This document shows, in pieces, positions 45,943-58,882 of a stretch of DNA of 64,000 nucleotides. A program made the translations under genes and the position numbers. The stretch is taken from the NCBI RefSeq assembly GCF_002776525.5, contig NC_045438.1:149274095-149338094 (forward strand), given 5' to 3'. Numbering within the stretch: position 1 is the first letter of the stretch; each line of letters opens with the position of its first letter. Under the pieces are notes generated by a model that saw only the letters and a list, made by a program, of their open reading frames with translations, made no database searches and had not been told where the DNA came from. Origin of the DNA: Piliocolobus tephrosceles. Lineage: Eukaryota; Chordata; Mammalia; Primates; Cercopithecidae.

Positions 45943-47314
45943 CAGAAAATATGAGAAGTTGCCAGGGAGGAGCAATTAGGAGTGGTGAGTGGTCATTCAA
46001 CACAGACTACAGCTCCTTAAAAGTTTTGCTAAGCTTCTTGATTCTACCTTATTTTGTTGCCAAACAAACAAGAATAGACTGAGAGTAACCCAAAGGGTTT
46101 TATGGAATGATGCCATAGCTTTGAGTCCAGGAAATCCTTTAAATGCCAGAACCTGTTGTTGAGGAGAGGGGAGTGGTATCTACAATTACATATTTAGAAT
46201 TGCATTTTGGCATGATTAAAAAGATAGTCACTTTTTCAAAGTATAGTGAATTTATCAATGCAGGTAAAGGGCCAAGAACCCACATTACCAGGGAATGGAC
46301 AGTCCTCATTTTGGTAGAGACGGAGGGTGGGCAGACTAGTATGACCCTGACTCACATTTCAGAATAGTAATTGTGCTTCTCCTTTGCCACTTGACCTTGA
46401 CCTTTTCTTGTCATGTTTTATTTTCTGTCTTCTGTCTGCTATGTTTTGTACTCACCACATCTACCACCCTTTCTTCTTACTCATCAATGATTTGAGTTGG
46501 CCTGTGGCTAAAAAGGTCACTCGCCTACCCTATATATCCCAGCCCAAATGTTAAAGAAGTGACTTACTCCCAGATTCTATAATGATTCTATAATCAGTAA
46601 TAATAATGACAAAAATCATCATTGCTTTATTAATACTCCTGCCACTACTAGGCTACTAGGAATATAACAAGTAAATGCAAAGGTATGCCAGAAAAACTAA
46701 AATTATTTTTTAAAAATGTTCTTATGGTTATCTATGTTATTTCCAGTAAAAATACTTAAAAAACATACAGTTTCATTGTTACAACAGTATTTTTCAGGGC
46801 CGAGATGATGAACCATCAGTAAATTCATTCCAGATTCAAAAGGAGAACCCACTAGTAGTTTGCTCCTCCCCCTGTAATATCTTACTGTGACAGAAATAAA
46901 CTCAAATTGCCAAATCACAGAGTAAATATGCAAGCTTCCTTTGCTGGTAGAAGTCTGTGAAATGTGTTCCTCCTGCTCTTTGGATTTCTGAACATGAAAT
47001 TGAGTACCTTGTTCTTGGATCCAGCTGACAATCAAGAGAAGCTCACTGTTTTACATATTAGCCTCTGTAACTCTCTTTTTCCTTTAGACCTAGGTGACTT
47101 ATGAAGCTGATAGCAGACCTTTAGAATCAGGAAAAGACCAAGGCTGAAGTCTTTATTTAATCTGATTTCATGGAACATCCCCTTTTTCTTTTGGATTATA
47201 GGTGCTGTGAAGTATAAAACTTGAGCTGTATGTCAGTTTCAGTTGAGGCAGTTTAATAATTTTACATACACGATCAGTTTCACAACTGATTGTCTTCCTT
47301 GTTCCAAATCTAGA
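45943..47314. other. unassigned sequence
   Basis: No named repeat or gene. A 110-codon reverse frame at 46703-47035 has no recognised domain. Confidence 0.45.
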
Positions 47315-47454
47315 GAAATGGTAAATTTACTGACTCTGGATCTCAGTAAACAAGAAGCAAATATAGAAAATACACCCTGAGGCATGGACTCTTCTATTAA
47401 ATATATGATACTATTTACTAAAATCGTTAAACTTAAATATGGCCACTGATTTTT
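47315..47454 (+). repeat. left copy of long direct repeat flanking L1M
   Basis: About 140 bp from GAAATGGTAAATTT to GGCCACTGATTTT. It aligns with 48916-49064 over its whole length at roughly 70% identity by eye. Its right edge coincides with the L1M 3' end. Confidence 0.8.
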
Positions 47455-48915
47455 AAAAATTAATTGCCTTTTTAAAGAACAAATATAGATTTACAGAAAA
47501 ATTGAGATTATAGTACAGAGAGTTCCCATAGTCCGTCCCCTCTTTTGCACACAGCTTCCCCAGTTAAAATCTTGCTTTGGAGCAGTGTATTTGTTACGAT
47601 TAGTAAACCAATATTGATACATTATTATTAACTGAAGTCTATAGCTTATTGTAAGGTTTACTCTGTGTTTTACCTTCTATGAGTTTTGACAATGCATAAA
47701 GACATGCATCCACTATTGCAGTATCATACAGAACAGCTCATCACCCTAAAAATCTATCATATGTCACCTACTTATTCCTCTCCACTCCCCTCTGCCTGTT
47801 TTCCTCCTGGCAACCACTGATCTTTTCATTATCTCCAGAGTTTTGGCTTTTCCAGAACATCAGACAGTTGGAATAATATAGTATGCAGTCTTTTTTGACT
47901 GGCTTATTTCATTTAGTAATGTGTATTTAAGTTTCCTCCTTGTCTTCTCATGGCCCTTTTTTTTTCACTGAGTATTTTATTGTATGGATGTACCACAGTT
48001 TATTTATTTATTCTTCTACTGAAGAACATCTTGAATGCTTACAGTATTTGGAGACTACTCATAAAACACTATAAACATTTATGAGCAGGTTTTTCTTTGT
48101 GGACATAAGTTTTCAGCTTAATTGAGTAAATCCTTGGGAGCGTAACTGCTGGATTGTATAGTAAGACTATGTAAGCTTTGTAGAAAGCTGCCAAACTATC
48201 TTCCAAGGTGGCTCTACCATTTTTCATTCCTACCAGCAATAAATGAGAGTTCTTGTTGTTTTACAACTTTACCATCATTTGGTGGTAGTGTTCTTTGGAT
48301 TTTACTCAAATAGGTGTGCAGTGGTATCTTATTTTAATTTGCAATTCCCTGAAGACATGATGTTGAACATCTTTTAGTATGCTTATTTGCCAGGTCATCT
48401 ATATATATCTTCTTTAATAAGGTTTTAGTTGAGATCTTTGGCCCATTTTTAAAATTGGATTGTTTATTTTCTTACTGCTGAGCTGTAAGAGTTCTTTGTA
48501 TATTTTGAGCACAAGCTCTTCATCAGTTATGTGTTTTACAAATCTTTTCTCCCAATGTGTGTTTTTCTTCTCATTCCCTTAACAGTGTCTTTTGCAGGGA
48601 AGAAGTTTTTATTTTTAATCAAGTCAGTGTATCAGCTTTCTATTTCATGGATTCTGCTTTTGGTGTGATATTTAAAAGCTTTTCACCAAACCCATGGTCA
48701 CCTGGATTTCTTCTGTTATCCTTTAGTACTTTTAAAGTTTTGCCGTTTGCATTTGGATCTATGATCCATTTTCAGTAAACTGTGGAGTGTCTGAAATCTG
48801 TGTCTAGATTATTGTTTTATATAGAATGTCCAATTGTTCTGGAACCATTTATTAAATGGTTATCTTTTATCCATTGAACTGCCTTTGCTCTTTTGTTAAC
48901 TATGAAAGATAGGTT
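47455..48915 (-). mobile_element. L1M LINE, reverse, 3' UTR and ORF2 C-terminal part
   Basis: Reverse-strand L1M wording: 'agttcccatagtccgtccc' (3' UTR side), 'cctggcaaccactgatc', 'agcgtaactgctggattgtat', 'aggtgtgcagtggtatctta', 'tctttggcccatttttaa', and 'gaactgcctttgctctttt' at the 5'-truncated end. About 1.45 kb, all frames broken. It is bracketed by diverged direct repeats of 140-149 bp whose inner and outer edges match the element ends. Confidence 0.85.
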
Positions 48916-49064
48916 GAAATAGTAAATTTCCCGACTCTGATTCTGAGTACAAAAGTAATTGGTTAAACCAAATACAGAAAATCTATACTGAAACGTGCCT
49001 TAGTATATCAAATATTTGGTAATGTTTGTTAAGATCCTTAAACTCAAACACAGCCATTAATTTT
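48916..49064 (+). repeat. right copy of long direct repeat flanking L1M
   Basis: About 149 bp from GAAATAGTAAATTT to AGCCATTAATTTT. Homologous to 47315-47454, with one small insertion of about 9 bp near 48950-48966. Confidence 0.8.
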
Positions 49065-49104
49065 CCTGTTTCATCAGAGACATAAATATTTCACTGTGGC
49101 TTGA

Positions 49105-49335
49105 ATTCTAATAATGAAGTAATCATTTATTGAATGTGAGATGCTAAGCTCTGTCTCTATATATTCATTTAATCCTCACAAAACCCTTATGAGGTGTTAT
49201 CAATATCCACATGGAGCATATCTTAGAATGGTGGTTAACAGTAGTTAAATACCTCATCCAGTCAGTATACGGCAGAGCCAGGATGGGAAGTCACCAGGTG
49301 ATTCCAGGAGCAAAGATCTTAAGCACCCTTTGATA
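49105..49335 (+). mobile_element. MIR SINE, nearly full core
   Basis: 'aatcatttattgaatgtgag', 'atgctaagctctgtctc', 'atttaatcctcacaaaaccc', 'tatgaggtgttatcaatatcc', 'ggcagagccaggatggg' follow MIR order. Confidence 0.75.
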
Positions 49336-49894
49336 ATTTCTTCATGTTCTCCTTTAAAACTTAAGAGTCCTCACTTTAATTGGCTTCCACTTCAGGATTG
49401 TGGTGAAATGACTGCGGCAGTTCTGGGTCTCACATCTCTTCCAGGAACTTTAAAAATGAAAATCAATGGAACTTTTTCTCAGAGAACTTCTTAGACTTCC
49501 CCTTTCATTTTGGTTGTTTGTGTATTCCTAAAACAACTCCAGCGAGCTGGGGAGTGACGAAAGGTGACTGACGTTGCCATATAGTGTTGATCAACTGCTG
49601 TTGAGGGAATTAAAATTATCTGTAGAAATATAAGGCCCCTTGAGCTGGGGATAGTCAGGTTTCCTTGCATGGGATGGTGATGATGAGAAGATACCTATTT
49701 GGAAATAAGCTAGGCTCTGAATAGAAACCAAGAATTTCCATGATACCTGTTTGTATACTTTCCTAATCACGTTGCACCTTCCAGCCTCATCTCCTGTGTA
49801 CTTTCCTTAACTTCACTTAAACTGGATGGTCACTGTTTCTAATTATGCTCATGATAAGCTCCTTCTGTGCCTTTGCTACTTTGTAGAAGCATTG
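49336..49894. other. unassigned sequence
   Basis: Nothing recognised. Confidence 0.45.
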
Positions 49895-50070
49895 TACTTT
49901 TGAGTCGAAGACAGCTGGTTGCAAATTCTAGTTCTATTCACCCAGAGTGAGTAACTTACACTCCCCCATCCTCAGTTTACTCCATTGCAAAAATAGAAAT
50001 CATAGATACCTCATAGATTTACAACAACTATAAATTAAAAGAAGAATTTATTGCAACGCCTGTGGTGAGG
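49895..50070 (+). mobile_element. MIR SINE fragment
   Basis: 'agctggttgcaaattctag', 'gagtaacttacac', 'cctcagtttactccattgc' and 'cctcatagatttacaacaac' follow the MIR 3' half. Confidence 0.6.
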
Positions 50071-50091
50071 AAAAATAAATGATTCCTTGAA

Positions 50092-50119
50092 ATACCTCCT
50101 TGATAATACCTCCTTGCTA
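50092..50119. repeat. 14-bp tandem duplication
   Basis: ATACCTCCTTGATA is followed directly by ATACCTCCTTGCTA. Confidence 0.9.
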
Positions 50120-50369
50120 ATAGCACACAATTGTCTTCTGGCTTCATCTCCATCTTATCTATGTCAAGAGTTGAAACATAACCAATGTATGTAAAGAGGG
50201 AAACATGGTAGTAAAAGCTTTTTTTCTAAATGTTTCATTTTAGACATTGGAAAAATAAACTTCTATAAAGTATTTTCAGAATCCTTGCCATGAACATGAG
50301 GCAAGGAAAGGAGCCAGCCTCTTACGTTACCTTCTGTTCCTCACAAAAGTGGCTCCTAGTGCCTGCAAA

Positions 50370-50700
50370 GCCTGAATTTCCCTCCCCTGCCATTGACATC
50401 TGGCTGATTCCTTTATTTCTTCTTAAAAATGTCACCTCTACAGAGAAGATATTGCTGATCCTTCAATCTTTCAAGCTCATTAAGTCTTCTGTCATTGGTT
50501 CAGACAACACTCCATCCTTCCCCTCCTGTAGCCCTCACCACATGTGTGATTATAGGTTCTGTCTTTGTCTTCTTCTCTGACTTGTGATCTCTCGAGGACC
50601 CAGGTGGCTTTATCTCCTTCACTGCCATAGCCTAGTGCTAGTATGGTCCCTGGCACACACACAGGCACTTAAACATAGCTCTTAGTTAAGTGAATGAACA
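50370..50700 (+). mobile_element. L2 LINE 3' region
   Basis: 'gaatttccctcccctgcc', 'aatgtcacctctacagag', 'gatctctcgaggacccagg' and 'tagtatggtccctggcac' with 'gttaagtgaatgaac' at the end match the L2 3' end order. The 96-codon frame at 50290-50580 lies here. Confidence 0.65.
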
Positions 50701-51390
50701 ACTGGAACCTGGACTGAAAAGTGACAATTCTCAGAATCCAGAAAGCTAGATAGACTTATTTGTTTGCTGCATATGCCTAGAAGAGAGTAAGAAAAATTAG
50801 CAGAAATAAAATATTTCTAAAACAACACGTAGATCTACTTACTGCCTTGTGGGAGTATTAAATGTCCAAACTGTTCTGTGAAAAGTAAAATGATAACTAC
50901 ATTGGGTAAGTTTTGTTTCCAGTTGACAGACACATTCTTGTATAAGTGTCATATCATTCTTATTGAATCAATCAAACCATATTTTACAAATGCAAAAAAA
51001 TGGAGCAATAAGAAAATAGAGTATAAGAAAAAATAGAGGTAGACATGCCAATAAAAGTAATTAAAATTAAAATAAAGGATGTGAGGCAAAATTCCCTGAA
51101 ACATCTTTAAAATCCCACAGAATATTACAAAGAAGATGTTTAGAATGACTTAAACACAAATAAGGTGACTGATCTCATTAATATGTTAATCACATTAGAC
51201 AATTTTTTTTTGTATATTGAAAAATAATGCATAAAATTTGTTGATTTAATTTCACTGGTTCCTGAAGTACAGCATTGAAATTAAACACTTCAGATAACAA
51301 CTTGAATGTTCCAAATGCAGTTCATTGCAAACTTGGAAAAAAACAAATATAATACAGTGTGCTGCTGCATGGATTTTGGCATTTTTCAAT
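50701..51390. other. unassigned AT-rich sequence
   Basis: A-rich; no gene or named repeat. Confidence 0.45.
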
Positions 51391-51436
51391 TCTCCTTGAA
51401 ATGGGAAGGAATATCTCCTTGAAATGGGAAGGAAGG
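51391..51436. repeat. 23-bp tandem duplication
   Basis: Unit starting TCTCCTTGAAATGGGAAGGA at 51391-51413 and 51414-51436, differing only in the last three bases. Confidence 0.95.
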
Positions 51437-51529
51437 TGATTATCATCAAGAGATCCGTGAAAGGTGACTAGTATAAAGTTTGTATTTTAAAAAGTTGAAG
51501 CCTGAGAGAAATGTATTTATAGAACATTT

Positions 51530-51680
51530 ATGACGGGAGGAGAATGGTGTAGAACACAGGATTGGAATTCAGATTTTTGTAGGTTTAAGTTCTAATTTCC
51601 AGTCAGCTATTTATTGCTATTTAGTCACTCTGACATTGTTTTCAAAGCTACTTGATAAGGATAATAATTACAAATTAAAA
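51530..51680 (+). mobile_element. MIR SINE fragment
   Basis: 'ggattggaattcagattttt', 'taagttctaatttcc', 'agctatttattgc' and 'gataaggataataatta' follow MIR order, diverged. Confidence 0.55.
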
Positions 51681-54600
51681 ACTCCATATTATTTTTGTTT
51701 GACTCAGAAGTAATATACACCAACCAGCTGACACATAAATAATGGCACAATAAATAGTGAGTTTAATTTTATTGTGTAGAGTAAGAAGTCACTTCTTGTC
51801 AACAAGACAATAGGCTGCTTCCCTAACATGAAATCAAGTTCATTTCAACACTGAAGTTGAAACCACCAACAGTTACAAATACTCAGGTAAAGAGCAATAT
51901 ATTTGGCCAATGTCATACAAAGAAACAGTCCTTGTCTATTACAAATTGCATTTATCATAAAACCTACTGACAGCTTTGGTAAGAAGGCCTCAAAAGGAAA
52001 ATATTTGCAAAACTAGGAAATGCTCTGAGGGCTCAAAGGAGAAAAAGACACTACTGCCAGCAAAAATACCTGTAAGAAAGCTTTGTTCTCAGTTGAACTT
52101 TTTTTTCTGTCAGTCTAAAAACCACCGGTTTCCTCCACCAAATGCAAAAACCAGTAGAGGAAACAGAACTGATGGATGAGTTCAAAGCCAGATTTCCTTA
52201 AGCCTGTGATGGCAGGTAGAGTCAGGGATAAAGATTGCTTCTTCAAGTGATCTGATTTCTTGAACTTAATTTCACAGTCTATCAGTTACCTGAGAGACAT
52301 TATTTTCTTCAGCTTGGTCAAGTCAAAAGCAAGATTTCACAGATATAAATAAAGAGAGGGAGTAATGTCTTCTTTCAGGGGAATATTATCCCCTAGAGAC
52401 ACGAACCAACTTCTTATAACTGTTTGTACCTCTGATGTTTCCTGAAAGGTTGGTTAAACCATGGAATACCTTTAATAGCTCCAGCTTCCTCATGTGGAAA
52501 AAAAAGCCTAATAATACCTTAAATGTACAAATAAAGGATATTGCAGCAGTGGATAAAATGTCACCATAAGATTTACAATATCGGTGGTATTGTGTTATTG
52601 TTCTTAGGTATATTTTAATGCCTTTAACATACTTCTCTTGTATGATTTGGAAAACAGATCCTTTTAGCTAATAGAAACAAAATCAAAACAAATAATTTTC
52701 AGAAGGAATCAGCCTTCAGTGGTAGATTTGTGGGTTGTGTAGTATAAGAAGACTAGCAGAGAAAATTTTGATGTATTTACATATTAATTCATTTTTATGT
52801 ATTTATGTCTTCCCTTGTTCCGCAAAAGATTTAAGATGCCTAAAAACAACACAACATGATTTTTAAAAATTAAAAATAACTCAGTGAGGAAATGAGGGCA
52901 AATAAAAGAAAGAAAGAAAAGATAGACTGACAATTGGTACAAAACCTACTGGCCATGTGGTTTAGAATATGTGTTGTTTTGTCTACAATTCGGAATTAAT
53001 TTTCAGTGAAACAGTTGCCGAAACGGTTATGGGCCAACAGAGATTTTACTTTTCAAAGACTGAGAAGAAATAAAGTGGTCCTGACCTGCTTCCCCTGGAA
53101 AGTACTTCTTGGACCCCACCGTGATGGTAGGTGGCCCAGTCTATTTGGCTGAAGTTCCTGCATTTGACAGCTTGTATAGCTACAACTTACTCATTGCTGA
53201 AACTTCAACAGAGGAAAAGGGGTATTCTAGGTATAATGAAAGTTAAACTTTTTTCTCTGTTATTCTGTATACCCTGCATATGGTCATCACAGATAATGCC
53301 TGCCAGAAAAGCTTCACAAGCCTCCCAAGGCAAAATCATATCGAAAGAAAATGGCCTCAGCTATAATGTAAATAGCAGTTTTTATTGTAGATAGGACCAC
53401 TGGAATCTACAGAGAGGATTTCCAAGGTCATGACTGTGTAGCTTTTCTCCGTCTCTAATTCTTACCCGGGGATCGTCTATGTCAAGAATGACAAATAGAT
53501 TTTCATATTGAGTTACAACTTAGCTCAATGGTTAATTGGTAGTTGATAGCTAACACTATACCTTGAGCAAAATTCTGTGCCTGAATCTGGCCCCAGTGAG
53601 AAAGACTAATGTGATCAATTAATGATATTGGCCAAGAGAGTGGGAATAAGGGTGGTGGCAACTACACTAAGCATATCTGGTTTCAAGAGTTTTCTGTTTT
53701 TTAAATTCTGATTATACCCCAGAGGTGTAGGAAATTGACCTTATGGTACCTATATTTCTTTCCTAAGACCCTTTTAGAAAGGGTGATGATGAGGCAAGAG
53801 TTTTCTCAACTCTATATAAGGAAAGAACGATGACTTTCCTCCATTCTGTGATTGGTTCCATGTGTATTTGTTGTTGTGAACAAAGTACCAATATGAACAA
53901 CAGCATATTTCATATATTGAAAAAATTATCCAATTTAAGCAGAATTGATCTGGATTGCAGATGAAGAGCGAGAAAAGGGATCCATATCCAGGGTTATATA
54001 TTTTCTGTCATTACGTTACAGATCTTTTCATTATATTAATTTGCTATTAAGCCAGAAATAGGCAGTTATGACAATCTTCTGCTTCTAGTGTGTAGGTGGT
54101 TTCCAATTTTAGGCTCTTCCTATTATGGATGGTAGAATGATTTCAAGTCCAACATAAGTCATGTTTGTCTTCTAAGATTCTGGAGGTATTACTTAATCCT
54201 CTAGGAATATGAAAAGTATTGTGGACATTATCATGATTGAAAGGGTAAACACAGATGTGTGTTGCCAGTGAATTTTTGAGCGTGAATAGTGTGAGAACAT
54301 CATCGATGGAATTCCAAGAACTTAAAATGCTGTGGGAAACTGGCTCCCAAAAAGTTACACAACATCTGACATGCAATTATCCTTCCACTAATCATTTCAC
54401 TAAGAGTCAGTAGTGTTCATGAGGCTAGTTAGTTGCTTAAAAATGTTTAGAGGAGAACATTTAAAACTATAATGAAATTGTAACTGTAGACTGAAATTTG
54501 TAGCTGAAGAGAATGATAGAATCCAGGCAGTTACTATTATTTTCATATATAAATGTGTATAATGTATTGATCCATGACTGGAGTCATCGGTGATGTTGTA

Positions 54601-55675
54601 AAAGATCATAAAACTTGCTTAGAGAGCTAAGGCTTCTCAAAATTGGTAGGTGAATTTCTTTTTACTGATGTTGAATGTATTTACATTTTTATTATTGGAA
54701 TAGAAATCTGTTTGGTAGGAAGCGAGCAGGTGTCTCTGAGGAGATATCACAGTGGGGAATGTTTATGGAATTTCCATACTTGGTTTCCACCCAATAGTAC
54801 ATATTTCATAACATTTCAGCTAAATTAGCACATTCATTTTTGTGTTATATGGGGGTGGGAAAGAACTAACCTCTTCTAGTTTTTGCAAATTAATCAGACA
54901 TTTTTAGCTTTCATTTTCTTTTGAAATAAGAAATAAAAGTTGCAAATATGAACTTCCACCTTGGCAGGATTAAAAACTCATTCAGGCATGAAGAAAATCA
55001 ATATCAAGTCAGGAGAAAAAGGAAATGAGAAGGCTCAATTATGAAGGTTTGAAATAAAACTCCTGTGCACAATGAGTCCTATCTTTTCAATGTCATCCCT
55101 GGTAGCTGCTGATCCCTACAAAGACATGAACTTATGAATCAGGAAGTATAGTACAGCACGGTTGAGGAAACGCTCTCCGAGGGAGAGCTTCTGCATGACT
55201 GCTGCCGCCTTCAGAGAATCTCATAGCCATCACTGATACCTCTAAGGCAGGTATTTAGAAGACAAAAGCTTGACCTGGTACCTGAGAAAAGCCACCTGAC
55301 CAGGAATATGCATTATGTTATATGAATAAGAAGTAATTTTTTATTATTGTGTTAACACATTAAGTTTTGAATTTGTTTGTTTCAGCTGCTAGCATCATTT
55401 TAACTAACGTGGACAATTCTTCTTATCATCTCCAGAAATTTTTCCAAAGTGTTTCAAAATAATAACAAATTAAGTAAAACGATATTCTTGCTAGGTAAAG
55501 CCAGTTTTCAAGCAAATGTTCTAGACCCCAAATCCCTCCTCTAGAGAAATTAGAGATGAGCCTCCAATTCCCCCACCTGTCACATACTTCCACTACAGGG
55601 TTCACAGGAAAGAATATACCCACCACGAAGGTGCCATATAGAATGGGTTTCCTAGCAAATAGGACCTGGAGGTAT
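51681..55675. other. unassigned sequence, no gene seen
   Basis: About 4 kb of AT-rich DNA without a named repeat. An 87-codon plus frame at 53131-53394 and smaller frames have no recognisable domain or coding bias. A tRNA A-box-like stretch near 53522 lacks a B box. Confidence 0.4.
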
Positions 55676-56600
55676 TGTGATATAATAAGAAATATATTTG
55701 TGGATTCTGCCCCAGATTCCTGACCTACAGAGCTCCTAAAACCCTGGTGTATAGGGGTGCTAGGATAATTTTTTGTTCTAATATTTGGTCTTTGATCCAG
55801 GTTCCTGACACAGAGCTCCTAAGACCTTTGTAATTTTCTGAGTGATAGGAGCATCTGGCACAGAGCTCCTACATTCCTTGGAATTTCCTGGGTGAGAGCA
55901 GTATCTTTTGTTTTCTGGTTGCCAGGGAACCAACAATGTGATTAGAAGATTGGAACCTTCAGCTCCTGCCCCGAAATCCCTGGACCTCTGAGGAGAGGAG
56001 AGGGGCTGAAGGTTGAGTTGATCACCGATGTCAATGACTTAATCAATCTTATCTATGTAATTATGCCTCCATAAAATCCCAAAATGACTAATTTCAAATA
56101 ACTTCTTGGTTAGTGAAAACATTTGCATGCCAGGAGGCGCTCACACTCCAACTCAACAGGTATGGAAAATCCTCCACTCGAGGCTCTTCAAGACCTTGCC
56201 CTATGTATCTCTTCATCTGGCTGTTCATCTGTACTCTTTATTATATCCTTTATTAATAAACTGGTAAACATAAAGTGTTACTCTGAGTTCTATGAGACAC
56301 CACAGCAAATTAATTGAACTCAAAGGAGGGGACCATGGAGACTCCAATTTATAGCCAGTTGGTCAGAAGCATAGGTCACAACCTGGGGCATACGACTGGC
56401 ATCTTAAGTTTGGGCAAGTTTTTGGGACTGAGCCCTCAACCTGTGGGATCTGATGCAATCTCCAGGTAGCTGTGACAGTATTGAACTGAATTGGAAGACA
56501 CCCAGCTGGTGTCCACTGCAGAATTGCTTGGTGTGTGGGAAACACTCCACAGGCACCTGGTTACAGAAGTGTTAAGTGGGTGTGTGAGTAGAAAAAAACA
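55676..56600 (+). mobile_element. ERV LTR, MER21-like, about 925 bp
   Basis: Opens TGTGATATAATAAGAAAT and closes near GTAGAAAAAAACA. U3 has three spaced copies of ACAGAGCTCCT at 55727, 55810 and 55860. An AATAAA signal lies near 56253 ('tattaataaactgg'). The R/U5 part has 'aaaggaggggaccatgg' and 'ggacacccagctggtgtcc' (in which ACCAGCTGGT-type palindromy is visible). Wording fits the ERVL-class MER21 group; subfamily tentative. No clear flanking duplication and no internal region. Confidence 0.7.
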
Positions 56601-58863
56601 CTATGATTTTTCCCATCCATATTATATTCCCAACTCAATTCTAGGTAATCCTTTTAGTTTTCTAACAAGCAAACAAAACAATGAGCACCTTAATACTGAG
56701 CGCTACCTTAGGAAGGCTTAACTGACTTCCAGGACCAAGAAAGGCAAGATGCTTTATGTAAGGTAACAGGTTGTATATTAAGGCTCCTGGATATTTTGTT
56801 TATTTGCTTTTTTTGCATGGAGTATCAAAGCAATAAACAATTTAATGTCAGGCTAATAGTGTGACTGGAACATGAAATTTATAGAAGTAGTAAAAGCAAT
56901 GATTTACGTTCTAAACTGAAAGGGTAATCACGTGATCTAAGACTGGCAGAATCAAAAGTCAAAACTGCTGTCATCTGGAAGTTTTCAAATATTTAGACAT
57001 TTGGCAGTAAGTAAACAAAAGGTTTGAATAAGTCACAATTTTTTCTTTAGCTTTTGAGAAAATTATTTTGGTATGTACATTAAATATTAATTGAGATAGT
57101 ATATTTCAAATATGCATTTTAAATTGTACAGTAATATAGTACTACCACCATTTAAAAACCTTCGGTTATAGCTTTGGTAAGGCAGCTATTCAAAATATAC
57201 TTTAAATTTTTTATTGCCTGATAGATACTGCCCATATAATATATCCTTCCAGAGATATGACAATAGAGTAATTTTACTGAAACATTTCCTAATTTTTCCA
57301 AGAATATTCTGAACAACCATATGGAAATGTGAAATTTTCAACTAAGTGATGGTTTTCTGCAGTCATTGAAAGCAAAATAGAGAAATGCAACTGTGAATCT
57401 AGACTCAGAGGTTTAAAAAAAAATCAGGTAGAGTCCTAAACAGATTAAGGCTGCCCTGGTTCATGCTCTGGCATTAATGTTCCATATGAATTTTGCTAAA
57501 ACATATGCAAGTACTAGAATTTGTGGTCAGCAATTGTGGACAGGTTACATTTTCTTTAAATCCAAGATACTTTTAATTGCTCTAGGCTTGTATTATTAAG
57601 AAGATCCATTGAAAGAAAAGATAGAATCCTTGAATTTATATTCTTTTTATTTTATGAGATTCCTAGATAAGAATCTTAGGATTATTATGGTGGGGGAGAA
57701 TTGGGAGGTTAACTTAACTGGGTTATAGCCTTTGTATCACATAAATAATAGTAACAATAAGTAGTTAGCAAATATCAACCATTGGTCTTAGATGCTATTG
57801 CAGAATTCTTTTTACGGAAAGAAAACAAATTCTATATTTTTGAAAAAGTTTACAATCTAGTTAAGTTTTGAAAAACAAACACTTTAAGGATTGATACAAA
57901 GCAAAATATTAAAAAGTAAGTGTTACAGGGATGCCAAAGAAGACTGGCATTAATGGATAATATTACCTCCAAAAGAGCTGAATATTTGAGGTTGATCTTA
58001 AAGAGTATGATGGATATAAATTAGTGAAGAGTAGAGAGATAGAGTTCCAGACTACAGCAGGGTAAGAACAGGGAAGAAACACTAGTGGAAATTTATATTT
58101 ACACACTTTTTCATGTAGGTGAGAGTTTAATTTACCTTGAGAATGCAGCATCTAGGAATTGTGCTTTTTGTGCCTCTTTCAGCAGATTTTTTAGTTCATA
58201 ATTTTCCTCTGGCCCTGGTTGTAAGATATTTATGCTCGACTGTGTTCATTGTTTTTTGTGAACTTATAAAAATTGCTTTTTTATTAGTCTATAAAAGCCA
58301 TGTTTGGAGACAGCCTAAAATAAAAATTAATGCAACTTATCACCCTACAGCATGGAACAAGTGCCTGTTTCAGTCTCTTATTTAAGCACTGCAGATGCGT
58401 TGAAACCTAATAAAAACCGTTCCCTGGCACATCAACCCTAACCAGAGAGTAAGAAGCTAAAAATCTGTGAATCACCTACAACCAAAGGGAAGTCTTTTGA
58501 GAGCTGCATTGTTAAAACTCTGAGAACAGGTATGTTATGTCTAGAGGCCTAAAATCTGGGCTTTGTGAAGAAGCAAATGTTTATCACTTAGTAAATACTC
58601 TTTCTCCTTCATCACCTTGACTTTTTAAAACAATTAGTCCTTTTAACTGTGATATGGCTCTCTTTGGCTTTGAAATATATCTTGCTGGACAGAAAAGGAA
58701 GCTGCATTCTTTATGGTCCTGAAATAATAATTGCAAGTAGTCAGACATATGAGATGTGTTAGTTTAAGGCATGTGCAATAACTATCTCTCTATATCCATG
58801 AGGGGGAGGGTCAAAGAAAATACATAAAAATGAGCCAGTTTGGAAAATCATAACAATAACAGC
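56601..58863. other. unassigned AT-rich sequence
   Basis: About 2.2 kb, very AT-rich at 57000-57330. Short open frames (62-82 codons) without domains. No gene or confident repeat. Confidence 0.45.
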
Positions 58864-58882
58864 AATAATAATGATTATTATT
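58864..58882. repeat. AAT/ATT palindrome
   Basis: AATAATAAT-G-ATTATTATT, 9-base arms around one G, adjoining a short (AAC/AAT) run. Probably a microsatellite product. Confidence 0.85.

Noticed and set aside
53518..53590. tRNA-like A-box (TAGCTCAATGGTTAATTGG)
   Set aside because: No matching B box or cloverleaf within the required distance.
54060..54160. Possible reverse L1 fragment ('ggtggtttccaattttaggc')
   Set aside because: Only a short block matches and the flanks do not continue in L1 order.
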